Origin: Begonia masoniana
Lineage: Eukaryota > Streptophyta > Magnoliopsida > Cucurbitales > Begoniaceae
Length of the DNA stretch: 64,000 nucleotides
Direction: 5' to 3'
Assembly: GCA_022432975.1 (NCBI GenBank)
Contig: CM039506.1
Span: 290,671-354,670, forward strand
Below are positions 29,831 to 39,800 of this stretch, piece by piece. Each line of letters starts with the position of its first letter. Positions within the stretch are counted from its first letter, which is position 1. Made by a program: the position numbers and the translations under genes. The notes under the pieces were generated by a model. The model saw nothing but the letters and a program-made list of their open reading frames with translations. It did not search any database and was not told the origin of the DNA.

Positions 29831-31755
29831 TTCTTATGCTTTATCAAACGCATTAGTAGGTCTTAATTACTCGTCCATGAAGGTTTATGGGTCCTCAATA
29901 CACGTCGTTCTAATCACTTCAAGTTAAAACCTTGAATGTGAAATGGATAACTTAGGTTCTAACCACAAGTCATGTAGCACTCAACCTCATTTGCTTGATA
30001 CGTTTAACTCATTTGGAACAAATCGATTGAAGTGAAGTTTCTTATGATTCATCAAACGCATTACTAAGTGTTAATTACTCATCCATGAAGGTTGTTGCGT
30101 CCTCAATGCACGTAGTTCTCATCACTTCTAGTTCAAACTTTGAATGTGAAATGGATAACTTATGTTCCAACCATATGTCATGTACCACTCAACCTAATTT
30201 GCTTGATACGTTCAACTTTTTTGGAATAAATCGATTGAAGTGAAGTTTATTATGCTTCATCAAACGGATTACTAAGACTTAATTACTCGTCCATGAAGGT
30301 TGTTGGGTCCTCAATACACTTCGTTCTCATCACTTCAAGTTAAAACCTTGAATGTGAAATGGATAACTTAGGTTCTAACCACAAGTCATGTAGCACTCAA
30401 CCTCATTTGCTTGATACGTTCAACTCTTTTGGAACAAATCGAATGAAGTGAAGTTTCTTATGCTTCATCAAACGCATTACTAAGTCTTAATTGCTCGTCC
30501 ATGAAGGTTGTTGCGTCCAAAATACACGTCGTTCTCATCACTTCAAGTTAAAACCTTGAATGTAAAATGGATAACTTAGGTTCTAACCACAAGTCATGTA
30601 ACACTCAACCTAATTTGCTTGATACGTTCAACTCTTTTGGAACAAATCGATTGAAGTAAAGTTTCTTATGCTTCATCAAACGCATTACTAAGTCTTAATT
30701 ACTCGTACATGAAGTTGTTGCTTCCTCAATACACGTCGTTCTCATAACTTCAAGTTAAAACCTTGAATGTGAAATGGATAACTTATGTTTTAACCACATG
30801 TCATGTAACACTCAACCTAATTTGCTTGATACGTTCAACTCTTTTGGAACAAATCGATTGAAGTGAAGTTTCTTATACTTCATCAAACGTATTACTAAGT
30901 CTTAATTACTCTTCCATGAAGGTTGTTGGGTCCCCAATACCCGTCATTCTCATCACTTCAAGTTAAAACCTTGAATGTGAAACGGATAACTTAGGTTCTA
31001 ACCATAAGTCATGTAGCACTCAACCTCATTTGCTTGATACGTTCAACTCTTTTGGAACAAATCGATTGAAGTGAAGTTTCTTATGCTTCATCAAACGCAT
31101 CAGTAGGTCTTAATTGCTCATCCATGAAGGTTGTTGCGTCCAAAATACACGTCGTTCTCATCACTTCAAGTTAAAACCTTGAATGTAAAATGGATAACTT
31201 AGGTTCTAACCACAAGTCATGTACCACTCAACCTAATTTGCTTGATACGTTCAACTCTTTTGGAACAAATCGATTGAAGTAAAGTTTCTTATGCTTCATC
31301 AAACGCATTACTAAGTCTTAATTACTCGTACATGAAGTTGTTGCTTCCTCAATACACGTCGTTCTCATAACTTCAAGTTAAAACCTTGAATGTGAAATGG
31401 ATAACTTATGTTTTAACCACATGTCATGTAACACTCAACCTAATTTGCTTGATACGTTCAACTCTTTTGGAACAAATCGAGTGAAGTGAAGTTTCTTATG
31501 CTTCATCAAACGCATTACTAAGTCTTAAATACTCGTCCATGAAGGTTGTTGGGTCCTCAATACACGTTGTTCTCATCACTTCAAGTTAAAACCTTGAATG
31601 TGAAATGGATAACTTAGGTTCTAACCACAAGTCATGTAGCACTCAACCTCATTTGCTTGATACGTTCAACTCTTTTGGAACAAATCGAATGAAGTGAAGT
31701 TTCTTATGCTTCATCAAACGTATTACTAAGACTTAATTACTCGTCCATGAAGGTT

Positions 31756-31760
31756 GTTGC
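31756..31760. repeat. Left target-site duplication GTTGC
   Basis: These five bases sit directly before the LTR start TGTCACGCCCC and are repeated directly after its end (33496-33500). Removing the LTR and one GTTGC restores an unbroken satellite phrase, GAAGGTTGTTGCGTCCTCAA, which is exactly what copy A has at the matching place. Confidence 0.96.
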
Positions 31761-32225
31761 TGTCACGCCCCAAAGGGGACCCGCAACAGAACGGGGAACG
31801 ACCCGGCCCGAAAAGGACTAGATCGCCCGACCCTTAACACCTAATTTCAACAATCGCAGCGGAATATTAATCAATTAATATAAGCCAGGGCCCAGACAGA
31901 TAAATATACAGGTCCAACAAGTGACACCAGATAACATGATGATATAAGTCCAATTGAAATACAGTGTGCAGTAGAAGAATTAAAGTTTACCTATTTCCAA
32001 TAAATATCCAACCTTAAAATTTACAATGAGTCTTCCAAGGAAAAATTATTAATTTAGAAAATTTCTGCTTCAGATCCGGTAACTAAAGCTCCTTTTGATT
32101 AGATCCTGAAAAACAGTAGTCGTTTGGGGTGAGTCGACTAAACTCAATAGGGGTAGAGTTTATTTCCAGCAGCAATAAAATATGTATGATTATGCTCAAC
32201 AATTTATAACATTGTATGAAAGAGA

Positions 32226-32330
32226 TTAAAACATCGACACTCGGCGGTCGTAGCCATGATTTAAAACATCGACGCTCGGCGGTCGTAGCCATTTTGAAAA
32301 CATCGACTATCTGCGGTCGCACGCCAAATA
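32226..32330 (-). repeat. Three-copy tandem repeat of about 34 bp inside the LTR
   Basis: Units begin TTAAAACATCGAC or TTGAAAACATCGAC at about 32226, 32261 and 32294 and carry CTCGGCGGTCGTAGCCAT or a diverged form. Spacing is 33-35 bp. The cores are CpG-rich against an AT-rich background. Short tandem arrays are common inside long plant gypsy LTRs; a regulatory role is possible but not shown. Confidence 0.85.
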
Positions 32331-32537
32331 CCCTGATCAGGTTTAGGGTTTTTCGCCCAAGGACACGGCTCATTCAGCTGTCCTATTACTCATAGTTAAA
32401 ACCATAGTTTTTGCATCAATTGATAAAAGTATGCAATTGATAAAAATGAATATGAGTAAAAACAATGGCATAAAATTAGATAGATATTTTATGCTTTAAA
32501 TATACTTAACCGAAAATAAAATAAACCCTTACCTTGA

Positions 32538-32635
32538 GTAGTGGTCGTCAGAGGTATAAATCTGACATCCTTAACCTTTTAAAGTTCTGTAAACCATTAG
32601 TTTTAAGTAGATTTATGGTTTGGGTTGCAATGAAT
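32538..32635 (+). repeat. Inverted repeat arm 1 (98 bp, perfect)
   Basis: The arm runs from GTAGTGGTCGTCAG to GGTTGCAATGAAT. I compared it base by base with the reverse complement of 32868-32965 and found no mismatch over 98 bases. Homology stops abruptly at both ends. A spacer of 232 bp separates the arms. Confidence 0.95.
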
Positions 32636-32867
32636 TAAGTTTCTATCCTATTGTTATGAAAGTGGAGGCATTACTATTAAGAACTGAGACCATCATAATA
32701 TGCACCGATTTTGAATATGTTTTCTAGAACAGATCAAAACTATCTCACCCAATTAGTATTGGATTAAATTGAGGAAAAATTGGGAATTTAAATGTATCGA
32801 TTTTAATCCAATCTTAAACGATTTTACTATTGCTTAGGTACAAATTTATCGAATTAAGTGTGGATTC

Positions 32868-32965
32868 ATTCATTGCAACCCAAACCATAAATCTACTTAA
32901 AACTAATGGTTTACAGAACTTTAAAAGGTTAAGGATGTCAGATTTATACCTCTGACGACCACTAC
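32868..32965 (-). repeat. Inverted repeat arm 2 (98 bp, perfect)
   Basis: This is the reverse complement of 32538-32635. A transcript across the LTR could fold into a long hairpin with a 232-nt loop. The absence of any mismatch means the inversion-duplication is recent relative to the noise elsewhere in the window, or that it is an assembly artefact. Confidence 0.95.
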
Positions 32966-33495
32966 AAACAGTTTGGATCGGCTCTCCCACTTCAGAGAGT
33001 TTAACACCAAAAATTTGAGGTATCTCTCTTCCAAGATTACATAAAACCGCACCAATAATCACCTTCCAACAGAGAAGGATTTAAGTTACGTTATAGTGCT
33101 TGATAGACATGAAAATTGGAAGAGGGGAGAAAATCAACTTACTAAAATAATTTGGTATTTTTCTTCTGACCAAGTTAAAGACGAAGGTCTTCAAATTGCC
33201 TCTGCAATTTCACTAAGAGGAGTCGAGAGCTGAAGAGAATAATGTTCTCTGCGATGAAATTTTTCAGAAAAGGAAGATTTAAGGAGAGAGAAGACGACAG
33301 GTAGGAGGATGACATTTAATGAGAGAAGAAAAATGTGGGATGTAGTCTTTCTCTTGCCAATGAAAAACAGAGAAATTAATGGGGAGAGAGAGTGGATGGT
33401 ACCTGTGGAAATAATTGAAGGGAAAGATGAATTACTTTACTCCTTCCACCTCTCTATTGACTATGTGTTCCCTAATTAAAATAGTGGGTCTCACA

Positions 33496-33500
33496 GTTGC
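33496..33500. repeat. Right target-site duplication GTTGC
   Basis: This is the second copy of the five bases at 31756-31760, directly after the LTR terminal CACA and continuing into satellite GTCCTCAATACACG. Confidence 0.96.
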
Positions 33501-36401
33501 GTCCTCAATACACGTCGTTCTCATCACTTCAAGTTAAAACCTCGAATGTGAAATTGATAACTTAGGTTCTAACCAAGAGTCATGTAACACTCAACCTAAT
33601 TTGCTTGATACGTTCAACTCTTTTGGGACAAATCGATTGAAGTGACGTTTCTTATGCTTAATCAAACGCATTACTAAGTTTTAATTACTCGTCCATGAAG
33701 GTTGTTGGGTCCTCAATACACGTCATTCTCATCACTTCAAGTTAAAACCTTGATTGTGAAATTGGTAACTTAGGTTCTAACCACATGTCATGTAACACTA
33801 AACCTAATTTGCTTGATACGTTCAACTCTTATGGAACAAATCGAATGAATTGAAGTTTCTTAAGCTTCACCAAGCGCATTACTAAGTCTTAATTACTCGT
33901 CCACGAAGGTTGTTGGGGCCTCAGTACAGGTCGTTATCATCACTTCGAGTTAAAACCTTAAATGTCAAATGGATAACTTAGGTTCTAACCACAAGTCATG
34001 TAGCACTCAACCTCATTTGCTTGATACGTTCAACTCTTTTGGAACAAATCGAATGAAGTGAAGTTTCTTATGCTTCATCAAACGCATTACTAATTCTTAA
34101 TTACTCTTCCATGAAGGTTAATGCATCCTCAATACACATGTTCTCATCACTTCAAGTTAAAACGTCGAATGTGAAATTGATAACTTAGGTTCTAACCACA
34201 AGTCATGTAACACTCAACCTAATTTGCTTGATACGTTCAACTCTTTCGGAACAAATCGATTGAAGTGAAGTTTCATATGCTTAATTAAACGCATTACTAA
34301 GTCTTAATTACTCGTCCATGAAGGTTCGTTGCGTCCTCAATCACCGTCGTTCTCATCACTTCAGTTAAAACCTTGAATGTGAAATGGGTAACTTAGGTTC
34401 TAACCACATGTCATGTAACACTCAACCTAATTTGCATGATACGTTCAACTCTTATGGAACAAATCGATTGAAGTGAAGTTTCTTAAGCTTCACCAAACGC
34501 ATTACTAAGTCTTAATTACTCTCATGAAGGTTGTTGCATCCTCAATACACGCGTTCTCATCACTTCAAGTTTAAAACCTTGAATGTGAAATGGACTAACT
34601 TATGTTCTCAACCACATGTCATGTAACACTCACTCTAATTTTCTTGATACGTTCAACTCTTTTGGAACAAATCGATTGAAGTGAAGTTTCTTATGCTTCA
34701 CCAAACGCATTACTAAGTCTTAATTACTCGTCCATGAAGGTTGTTGGGTCCTCAATACACGTCGTTCTCATCACTTCAAGTTAAAACCTTCAATTTGAAA
34801 TGGATAACTTAGGTTCTAACCAAAAGTCATGTAGCACTCAACCTCATTTTGCTTGATACGTTCAACTCTTTGGAAAAAATCGAATGAAGTGAAGTTTCTT
34901 ATGCTTCATCAAACGCATTTACTAAGTCTTAATTACTCGTCCATGAAAGTTGTTGCGTCCTCAATACACGTCCTTCTCATCACTTTAAGTTAAAACCTCG
35001 AATGTGAAATTGATAACTTAGGTTCTAACCACAAGTCATGTAACACTCATCCTAATTTGCTTGATACGTTCAACTCTTCTTGGAACAAATCGATTGAAAG
35101 TGACATTTCTTATGCTTAATCAAAGCATTACTAAGTCTTAATTACTCATCCATGAGGTTGTTGGGTCCTCAATACACGCGTTCTCATCACTTTAAGTTAA
35201 AACCTGAATGTAAAATGGGTAACTTAAGTTTAACCACATGTCATGTAAGACTCAACCTAATTTGCTTGATACGTTAACTCTTATGGAAAAATCGATGAAG
35301 TGAAGTTTCTAAGCTTCACCAAGCATTACAAAGTTAATTACTCGTCCATGAAGGTTGTTGGGTCCTCAATACAGTTCGTTCTCACACTTTGAGTTAAACC
35401 TTAAATGGCAAAGGATAACTTAGGTTCTAACCACAAGTCATGTAGCACTCAACCTCATTCGCTTGATACATTCACCTATGGAACAAATAGATGAAGGACG
35501 TTTCCCTAAGCTTCAACAAACGCATATGACTAAGTCTTAATTACTCGTCATGAAGGTTGTTGGCGTCCTCAATACAGGTCGTTCTCACATTTCGAGTTTA
35601 AAACCTAAAGTCACAATGGAAACTTAGTGTTAACACCAAAAAGGGTGGGGGGGTGGGTCCCAGTAGCACCAACTCTTTGCTTGATACGTTCAACTCTTTT
35701 GGAACAAATAGAAGAAGTGAGTTTCTTATGCTTATCAAACGCTTACTAAGTCTTAATTACTCGTCCATGAAGGGGTTGTGAGTCCTAAATACACGTCGTT
35801 GGATCCCTTAAGTTAAACCCTTGAATGTGAAAGGGTAACTTAGGTTCTAACACATGTCATGTAACACTCACCTAGTTGCTTGATACGTTCAACTCGTTGG
35901 AACCCAAATCGATTGAAGGTGAAGTTTTTAGTTTCATCAAAGCCATTACTAAGTAATAATTAATCGTCCATGAAGTTTTTTGGTCCTTAATACACGTCGT
36001 GCCCAACACTCACGTAACCCTTGAATCTGAAACGGATATAACTTAGGTTCTCACAATCATGTAGCAACAAATCATTATTGATACGGTAATCTTTTGGAAC
36101 AAATCGTTTTCTTTTGAATGAGTCAAGTTTCTTGCTTCATTCAAACGCATTAATAAGTCTTAATTACCGTCCATGAGATTGTTGCGTACTCAATACACGT
36201 GTTCTCATCACTCAATTGAAAACCTGAATGGGACATGGATAACTGATGTTCTAACTACTGTCATGTAAAACTAACCATTTTTGTGATAGCGTTCAACTCT
36301 TTTGGCAATAAACAATTGAAGTGAAGTTTTCTTATGCTTCATCAAAGCCCTATTACTAGTCTAATTATCGTACATGAAGTTGTTGCTTCCTCATACACGT
36401 C

Positions 36402-36404
<3 letters not shown>
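33496..36404 (+). repeat. 208-bp satellite array between the LTR and the first gap (about 14 monomers)
   Basis: The same satellite resumes in phase with the monomer broken by the LTR. Up to about 34500 it is clean. After that single-base deletions accumulate, and from about 35200 most lines show several, with oddities such as a G-run (GGGTGGGGGGGTGGG) near 35644. The array stops in mid-monomer at the poly-A run. The matching monomers of copy A (about 26778-29360) lack these indels. Confidence 0.95.

Positions 36405-36447
<43 letters not shown>
36405..36447 (+). repeat. Homopolymer run of 43 A
   Basis: Forty-three uninterrupted A residues follow directly on satellite CACGTCGTT, where the satellite should continue CTCATCAC. 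The run lies 110 bp from an assembly gap at the end of an increasingly error-rich stretch. It may be a sequencing or contig-end artefact, or the tail of a retroposed sequence whose body is missing. Confidence 0.95.
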
Positions 36448-36449
<2 letters not shown>

Positions 36450-36557
36450 TCATTCACTGGACGGGGGAGAGTTCTTCTTCATCAGATAGGCATTATGCCA
36501 GCCAGTAAAATACTCAAGCGACTACAGAAGGAAACACAGCTGCCCTTTGGGTTGAGA
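36448..36557. other. 110-bp non-satellite sequence of unknown origin at the gap edge
   Basis: This sequence has no similarity to the satellite or to the LTRs in this window. It contains a short plus-strand frame starting MPASKILKRLQKE that runs into the gap, but a 21-residue open stretch is not evidence of a gene. It could be a genuine fragment of an insertion, a chimeric read, or contamination; I cannot identify it. Confidence 0.6.
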
Positions 36558-36657
36558 NNNNNNNNNNNNNNNNNNNNNNNNNNNNNNNNNNNNNNNNNNN
36601 NNNNNNNNNNNNNNNNNNNNNNNNNNNNNNNNNNNNNNNNNNNNNNNNNNNNNNNNN
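36558..36657. other. Assembly gap (100 N)
   Basis: Exactly 100 N, a conventional placeholder for a gap of unknown size, so the true distance across it is not known. Reading frames drawn through it are meaningless. Confidence 0.99.
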
Positions 36658-39600
36658 TTCCGCGCATTACTAATCTTTAATTACGCGTTCATGAAGGTTT
36701 TGGGTCCTCAAAACACGTCGTTCTCTTCATTTCAATTAAAACCTCGAATGTGAATGAATAACTTCTTCTAACCACACTCATGTAACCTCACGTATTTTGC
36801 TTGAGATTTTCAACTCTTTTTGGAACCATCGATTGAAGTAAGTTTCTATACTTTCAGGAAACGCATTACTAGTCGTATTACTCCATTAAGGTTGTTGGGT
36901 CTTCATACCACTTCGTTGTCCATCACTTCAAGTTAAAACCTTGAATGGGATTGATAAACTTAGGTCTACCACAAGTCATTTTGGACTCAACCTCAGTTGC
37001 TTGCTACGTTCAATTCTTTTGGACCACATCGACTAAAATGAGGTTTCTTATGCTTCATCCAACGCAGTACATAAGTCTCAGTTTACTTCGTCCATGAAGG
37101 TTTTGCGTCCTCATCCACCTGTTCTCATCACTTCAAGTTAAAACCTTGATTGAATTTGAGAACTTATTGTCTATCCAGCAAGGCATGTAACACACAACCT
37201 CATTGCTTAAATACGTTCAACCTTTTGGAACAATCGTTGAAGTGAAGTTTCTTATGCTTCATCAAACGCATTACCAGTCTTATTACCTCGTCCATGAGAG
37301 TTGTTTTGGATCCCAATACCCATCGTTCTCAGCACTTCAAGGTACAACCTTGAATGTATGGTACTTCGTTCTAAAACCACACGTCCCTTAAAGTAACACT
37401 CAACCTAAGTTTGCTTGATACTTCAACTCTTTTGGAACAAATCGATTGAAGTGACTTTCTTATGCTTCATCAACCATTACTAAGTCTTAATTACCCGTCC
37501 ATGAGGTTTTGTGTCCATCAATACACATTGTCTGATCACTTCAAGTTAAACCTATATGTTAATGGAGAACTTACGTTCTACCACAGTCATGTAGCACTAA
37601 CCCGCATTAACTTGATATTCAACTCTTTTGGAACAAGTCGATTTGAGTGACGTTTCTTATGCTCATCAACGCATTATAGTCTTAATTACTCGTATAAAGG
37701 GTGTTAGATCCTCATACATGCGTTTCTCAACACTTCATGTGACAACCTTGAATGTGAAATGAGACCTTAGGTTCTCACAACCACAAGTCCATGTAGTACT
37801 CCACTTCATTTGGGTTGACCTACGTTCAACTCTTTTGGAACAAACTCGAATGAAGTGAACTTTCTGATTGCTTCATAAACGCAATTCTACTTGTCTTATT
37901 ACTCGGCCATGAGTTTGTTGGCTCTCAATACACGTCGTTCTCATCACTTCAGTTCAAAACCTTGATGTGGAAATGGTAATTTTAGGTTTCATGTAACCAA
38001 CTAATTTGCTTGCTTCCCACTCTTTGGACATCGATGAAGTCGAATTTCTTATGCTTCATCACACGCATTACCCCTTTCTATTACTCTCCATGAGGTTGTT
38101 GGGTCCTCATCCACGTCGTTCTATAATCACTTAAGTTAAAAACCACGAAAGCGAAATGATAACTTGATTTCTATACCGACAAGTCAAGTCACACTCAACC
38201 TAATTTGCTTGATACGTTGAACTATTTTTGTAATAATCGATTGAAGTGAAGGTTCTTATGCTCATCCCCAAAAAACGCATTACTAAGTATTAATTACTCG
38301 TCCATGAAGGTTGTTTGGTTCCTCAATACTCATCGTTTCTCATTACTTCAAGTTAAAACTTTGAATGTGAAAGGGATAACTAGGTTCTAACCACAATCTA
38401 TGTATTGAACCTCATTATCTTGAAGGTTCACTCTTTTAGAGACAATTTATTGAAGTGAGGTTTCTTATGCTTCATCAACCATTAAGCGGTCATGACTTAC
38501 TCGTCCAGAAGGTTGGTGTGGGTCCTCAATACACGTCGTTCTCATCACTTAAAGTTATAACCTTAGATGTGAAATGGATAACTTATGTTCTAACCAACAA
38601 TCATGTTTGCACCAAACTCTTGCTGATACGTTCAACTCTTTTGAACATCGAAGTGGTGAAGTTTCTTATGCTTCAGCAAACCATTACCTATCTTATTACT
38701 CATCCATGAGTTTTTTCCCCATCACTACAAACGTCGTTCGCATCACATCAGTTAAAAACTTGAATGTGAAATGGATAACTATTTTCCTAGGCCACAAGTC
38801 ATGTAACACTCGACCGCATTGCTTGAATACGGTTCAACTCTTTTGTAACAAGATAGAAGTGAAGTTTGTTATGCTCATCAAACGCATTAACACTTCTCAA
38901 TTACTCGCCATGAAGGGTGTTGGTCCTCTCATGTCCTTGTCTCATCACTTCAAGTATAAAAACATTGAATGTGAATGGATAACTTATGTTCTAAGGCCAC
39001 AAGTCACTGTAACACACAATCTCTTTGCTTGATAACTTCAACTCTTTTGGACAAATCCGATTGAAGTGGACGTTTCTTATGTCTTCATCAAACTCATATA
39101 GTAGTCTTAATTCTCGTCCGAAGGTTGTTTGGTCCTCAATACCGTTGTTCTCATCACTTCAAGGTTAAAACCTTAATGTGACATATCACTTATTTCTAAC
39201 ACATTCATGTAACACTCCACTTAATTTGTTTTGATACTTCACCTGTTTGGAACAATCGATTGAAGTGAAGTTTATTATCTTCATCAACGCTTTATTAGTC
39301 TTTAATTTAGTTGTCCAAAGTGTGTTTGGGTCCTCAATACACGTCTTTCTCATCAATTCAAGTTAAAACCTCGAATGTGAAATTGGATAACTTAGTTTCC
39401 TAACAACAAGTCATTAAAATACAACCTCATTTTCTTGATACGTGTCAACTTTTTTGCAACAATCGATGAATGAAAGTTTCTTATTCTTCATCAAACGCAT
39501 TACGAAGTCGTATTACTCGTCCCCTAAAGGTTTTCGTCCTCAGACACTTCGTTCTAATCACTTCATGTTAAAACCTAGATTTGAAATGGATAAGCTTCGG

Positions 39601-39800
39601 TCTAACCACAAGTCAGGTATCACGACCTCTTATCTTGAGACGTTCAACTCTTTTGGAACAAAGAATTGAAGGGACTTTTCTTATGCTTCATCAAGACGCA
39701 TTCGTGGTCTTAATTACTCGTCCATGAGGTTGTTGGGGTTCCTCAATACATGTCGTTTTTTCATCATTCACGTTAAAACCTTGAATGTGAAATGGATACC
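36658..39800 (+). repeat. 208-bp satellite, heavily indel-scarred segment right of the first gap
   Basis: The monomer phrase is followed throughout in the right order and orientation, but with frequent single-base deletions, insertions and substitutions in every line (for example TACTAATCTTTAATTACGCG and AACTTCTTCTAACC). The scarring fades by about 39800, beyond which clean monomers resume. About 15 monomers are present. The ORFs here (up to 152 residues at 38574-39032) are satellite read in frames opened by these indels. Confidence 0.93.

Larger units (their letters stand above)
1..31760 (+). repeat. 208-bp satellite array, left block (about 152 monomers)
   Basis: This is a head-to-tail tandem array. 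I measured the period from successive occurrences of TGAAGGTTGTTGGGTCC: for example 191, 398, 606 and 813, and 5178 to 5386 (exactly 208). Aligning typical units gives a 208-bp consensus at about 37.5% G+C. Most copies in this block differ from consensus by a few single-base changes or one-base indels, so the block is young or homogenised. The diagnostic site reads GGATAACTTAGG; common variable sites are CATGTAGCAC/CATGTAACAC and CCTCATTTGC/CCTAATTTGC. All units lie on the same strand. Nothing in it codes for protein: the phrase is rich in stops and the scattered short ORFs arise where indels shift frame. I do not recognise the satellite family by name. The block is cut at its right end by an LTR insertion inside a monomer. 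Confidence 0.98.
31761..33495 (-). mobile_element. Solo LTR of a Ty3/gypsy-type retrotransposon (1735 bp)
   Basis: The insertion starts TGTCACGCCCC and ends GGGTCTCACA, giving the TG...CA ends of an LTR, and is flanked by perfect 5-bp copies of GTTGC inside a satellite monomer. No primer-binding site, gag-pol or second LTR is present, so this is a solo LTR, the usual product of LTR-LTR recombination. I infer a minus-strand orientation because read that way it starts TGTGAGACCC and ends GGGGCGTGACA, ends I associate with plant Tekay/Del-like chromovirus LTRs; the clade call comes from memory of such ends, not a search. Inside are a GC-richer tandem repeat near its left side and a 98-bp perfect inverted repeat. 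The short ORFs in it (for example 32083-32373 and 32814-33062, minus) have no recognisable domain. Confidence 0.93.
29831..36404 (+). repeat. Higher-order repeat copy B, interrupted by a solo LTR
   Basis: This is the second copy of the 25-monomer unit, directly adjacent to copy A and carrying the same ordered rare variants. It is longer only because a 1735-bp LTR sits in it at 31761-33495. Without the LTR and duplicated GTTGC it matches copy A in length to within a few bases per anchor. From about 35200 onward it gains many small indels that copy A lacks, increasing toward the assembly gap. Its last 40-100 bp (about 36310-36404) carry a GAAGTTGTTGCTTCC variant where copy A has GAAGGTTGTTCGGTCC, so correspondence ends or is rearranged there. 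Confidence 0.8.

Noticed and set aside
1..31760. CRISPR-like array of direct repeats
   Set aside because: The whole 208-bp unit is repeated with no unique spacers, there are no cas genes, and the context is a plant nuclear genome.
32814..33062. 82-residue minus-strand ORF in the first solo LTR
   Set aside because: It overlaps one arm of the inverted repeat, has no recognisable domain, and lies in noncoding LTR sequence.
36405..36447. Poly-A as the tail of a processed retrogene
   Set aside because: Satellite lies directly upstream of it with no gene body, and it sits in error-prone sequence near a gap.
36482..36680. ORFs drawn through the first N gap on both strands
   Set aside because: Most of their length is N; the real sequence and distance are unknown.
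38574..39032. 152-residue ORF, and other ORFs inside the satellite (37203, 37462, 38455, 39442, 48062, 48976, 57286, 57435, 58058)
   Set aside because: All are the satellite phrase translated, opened by indels. They have no conserved frame between monomers and no domain.
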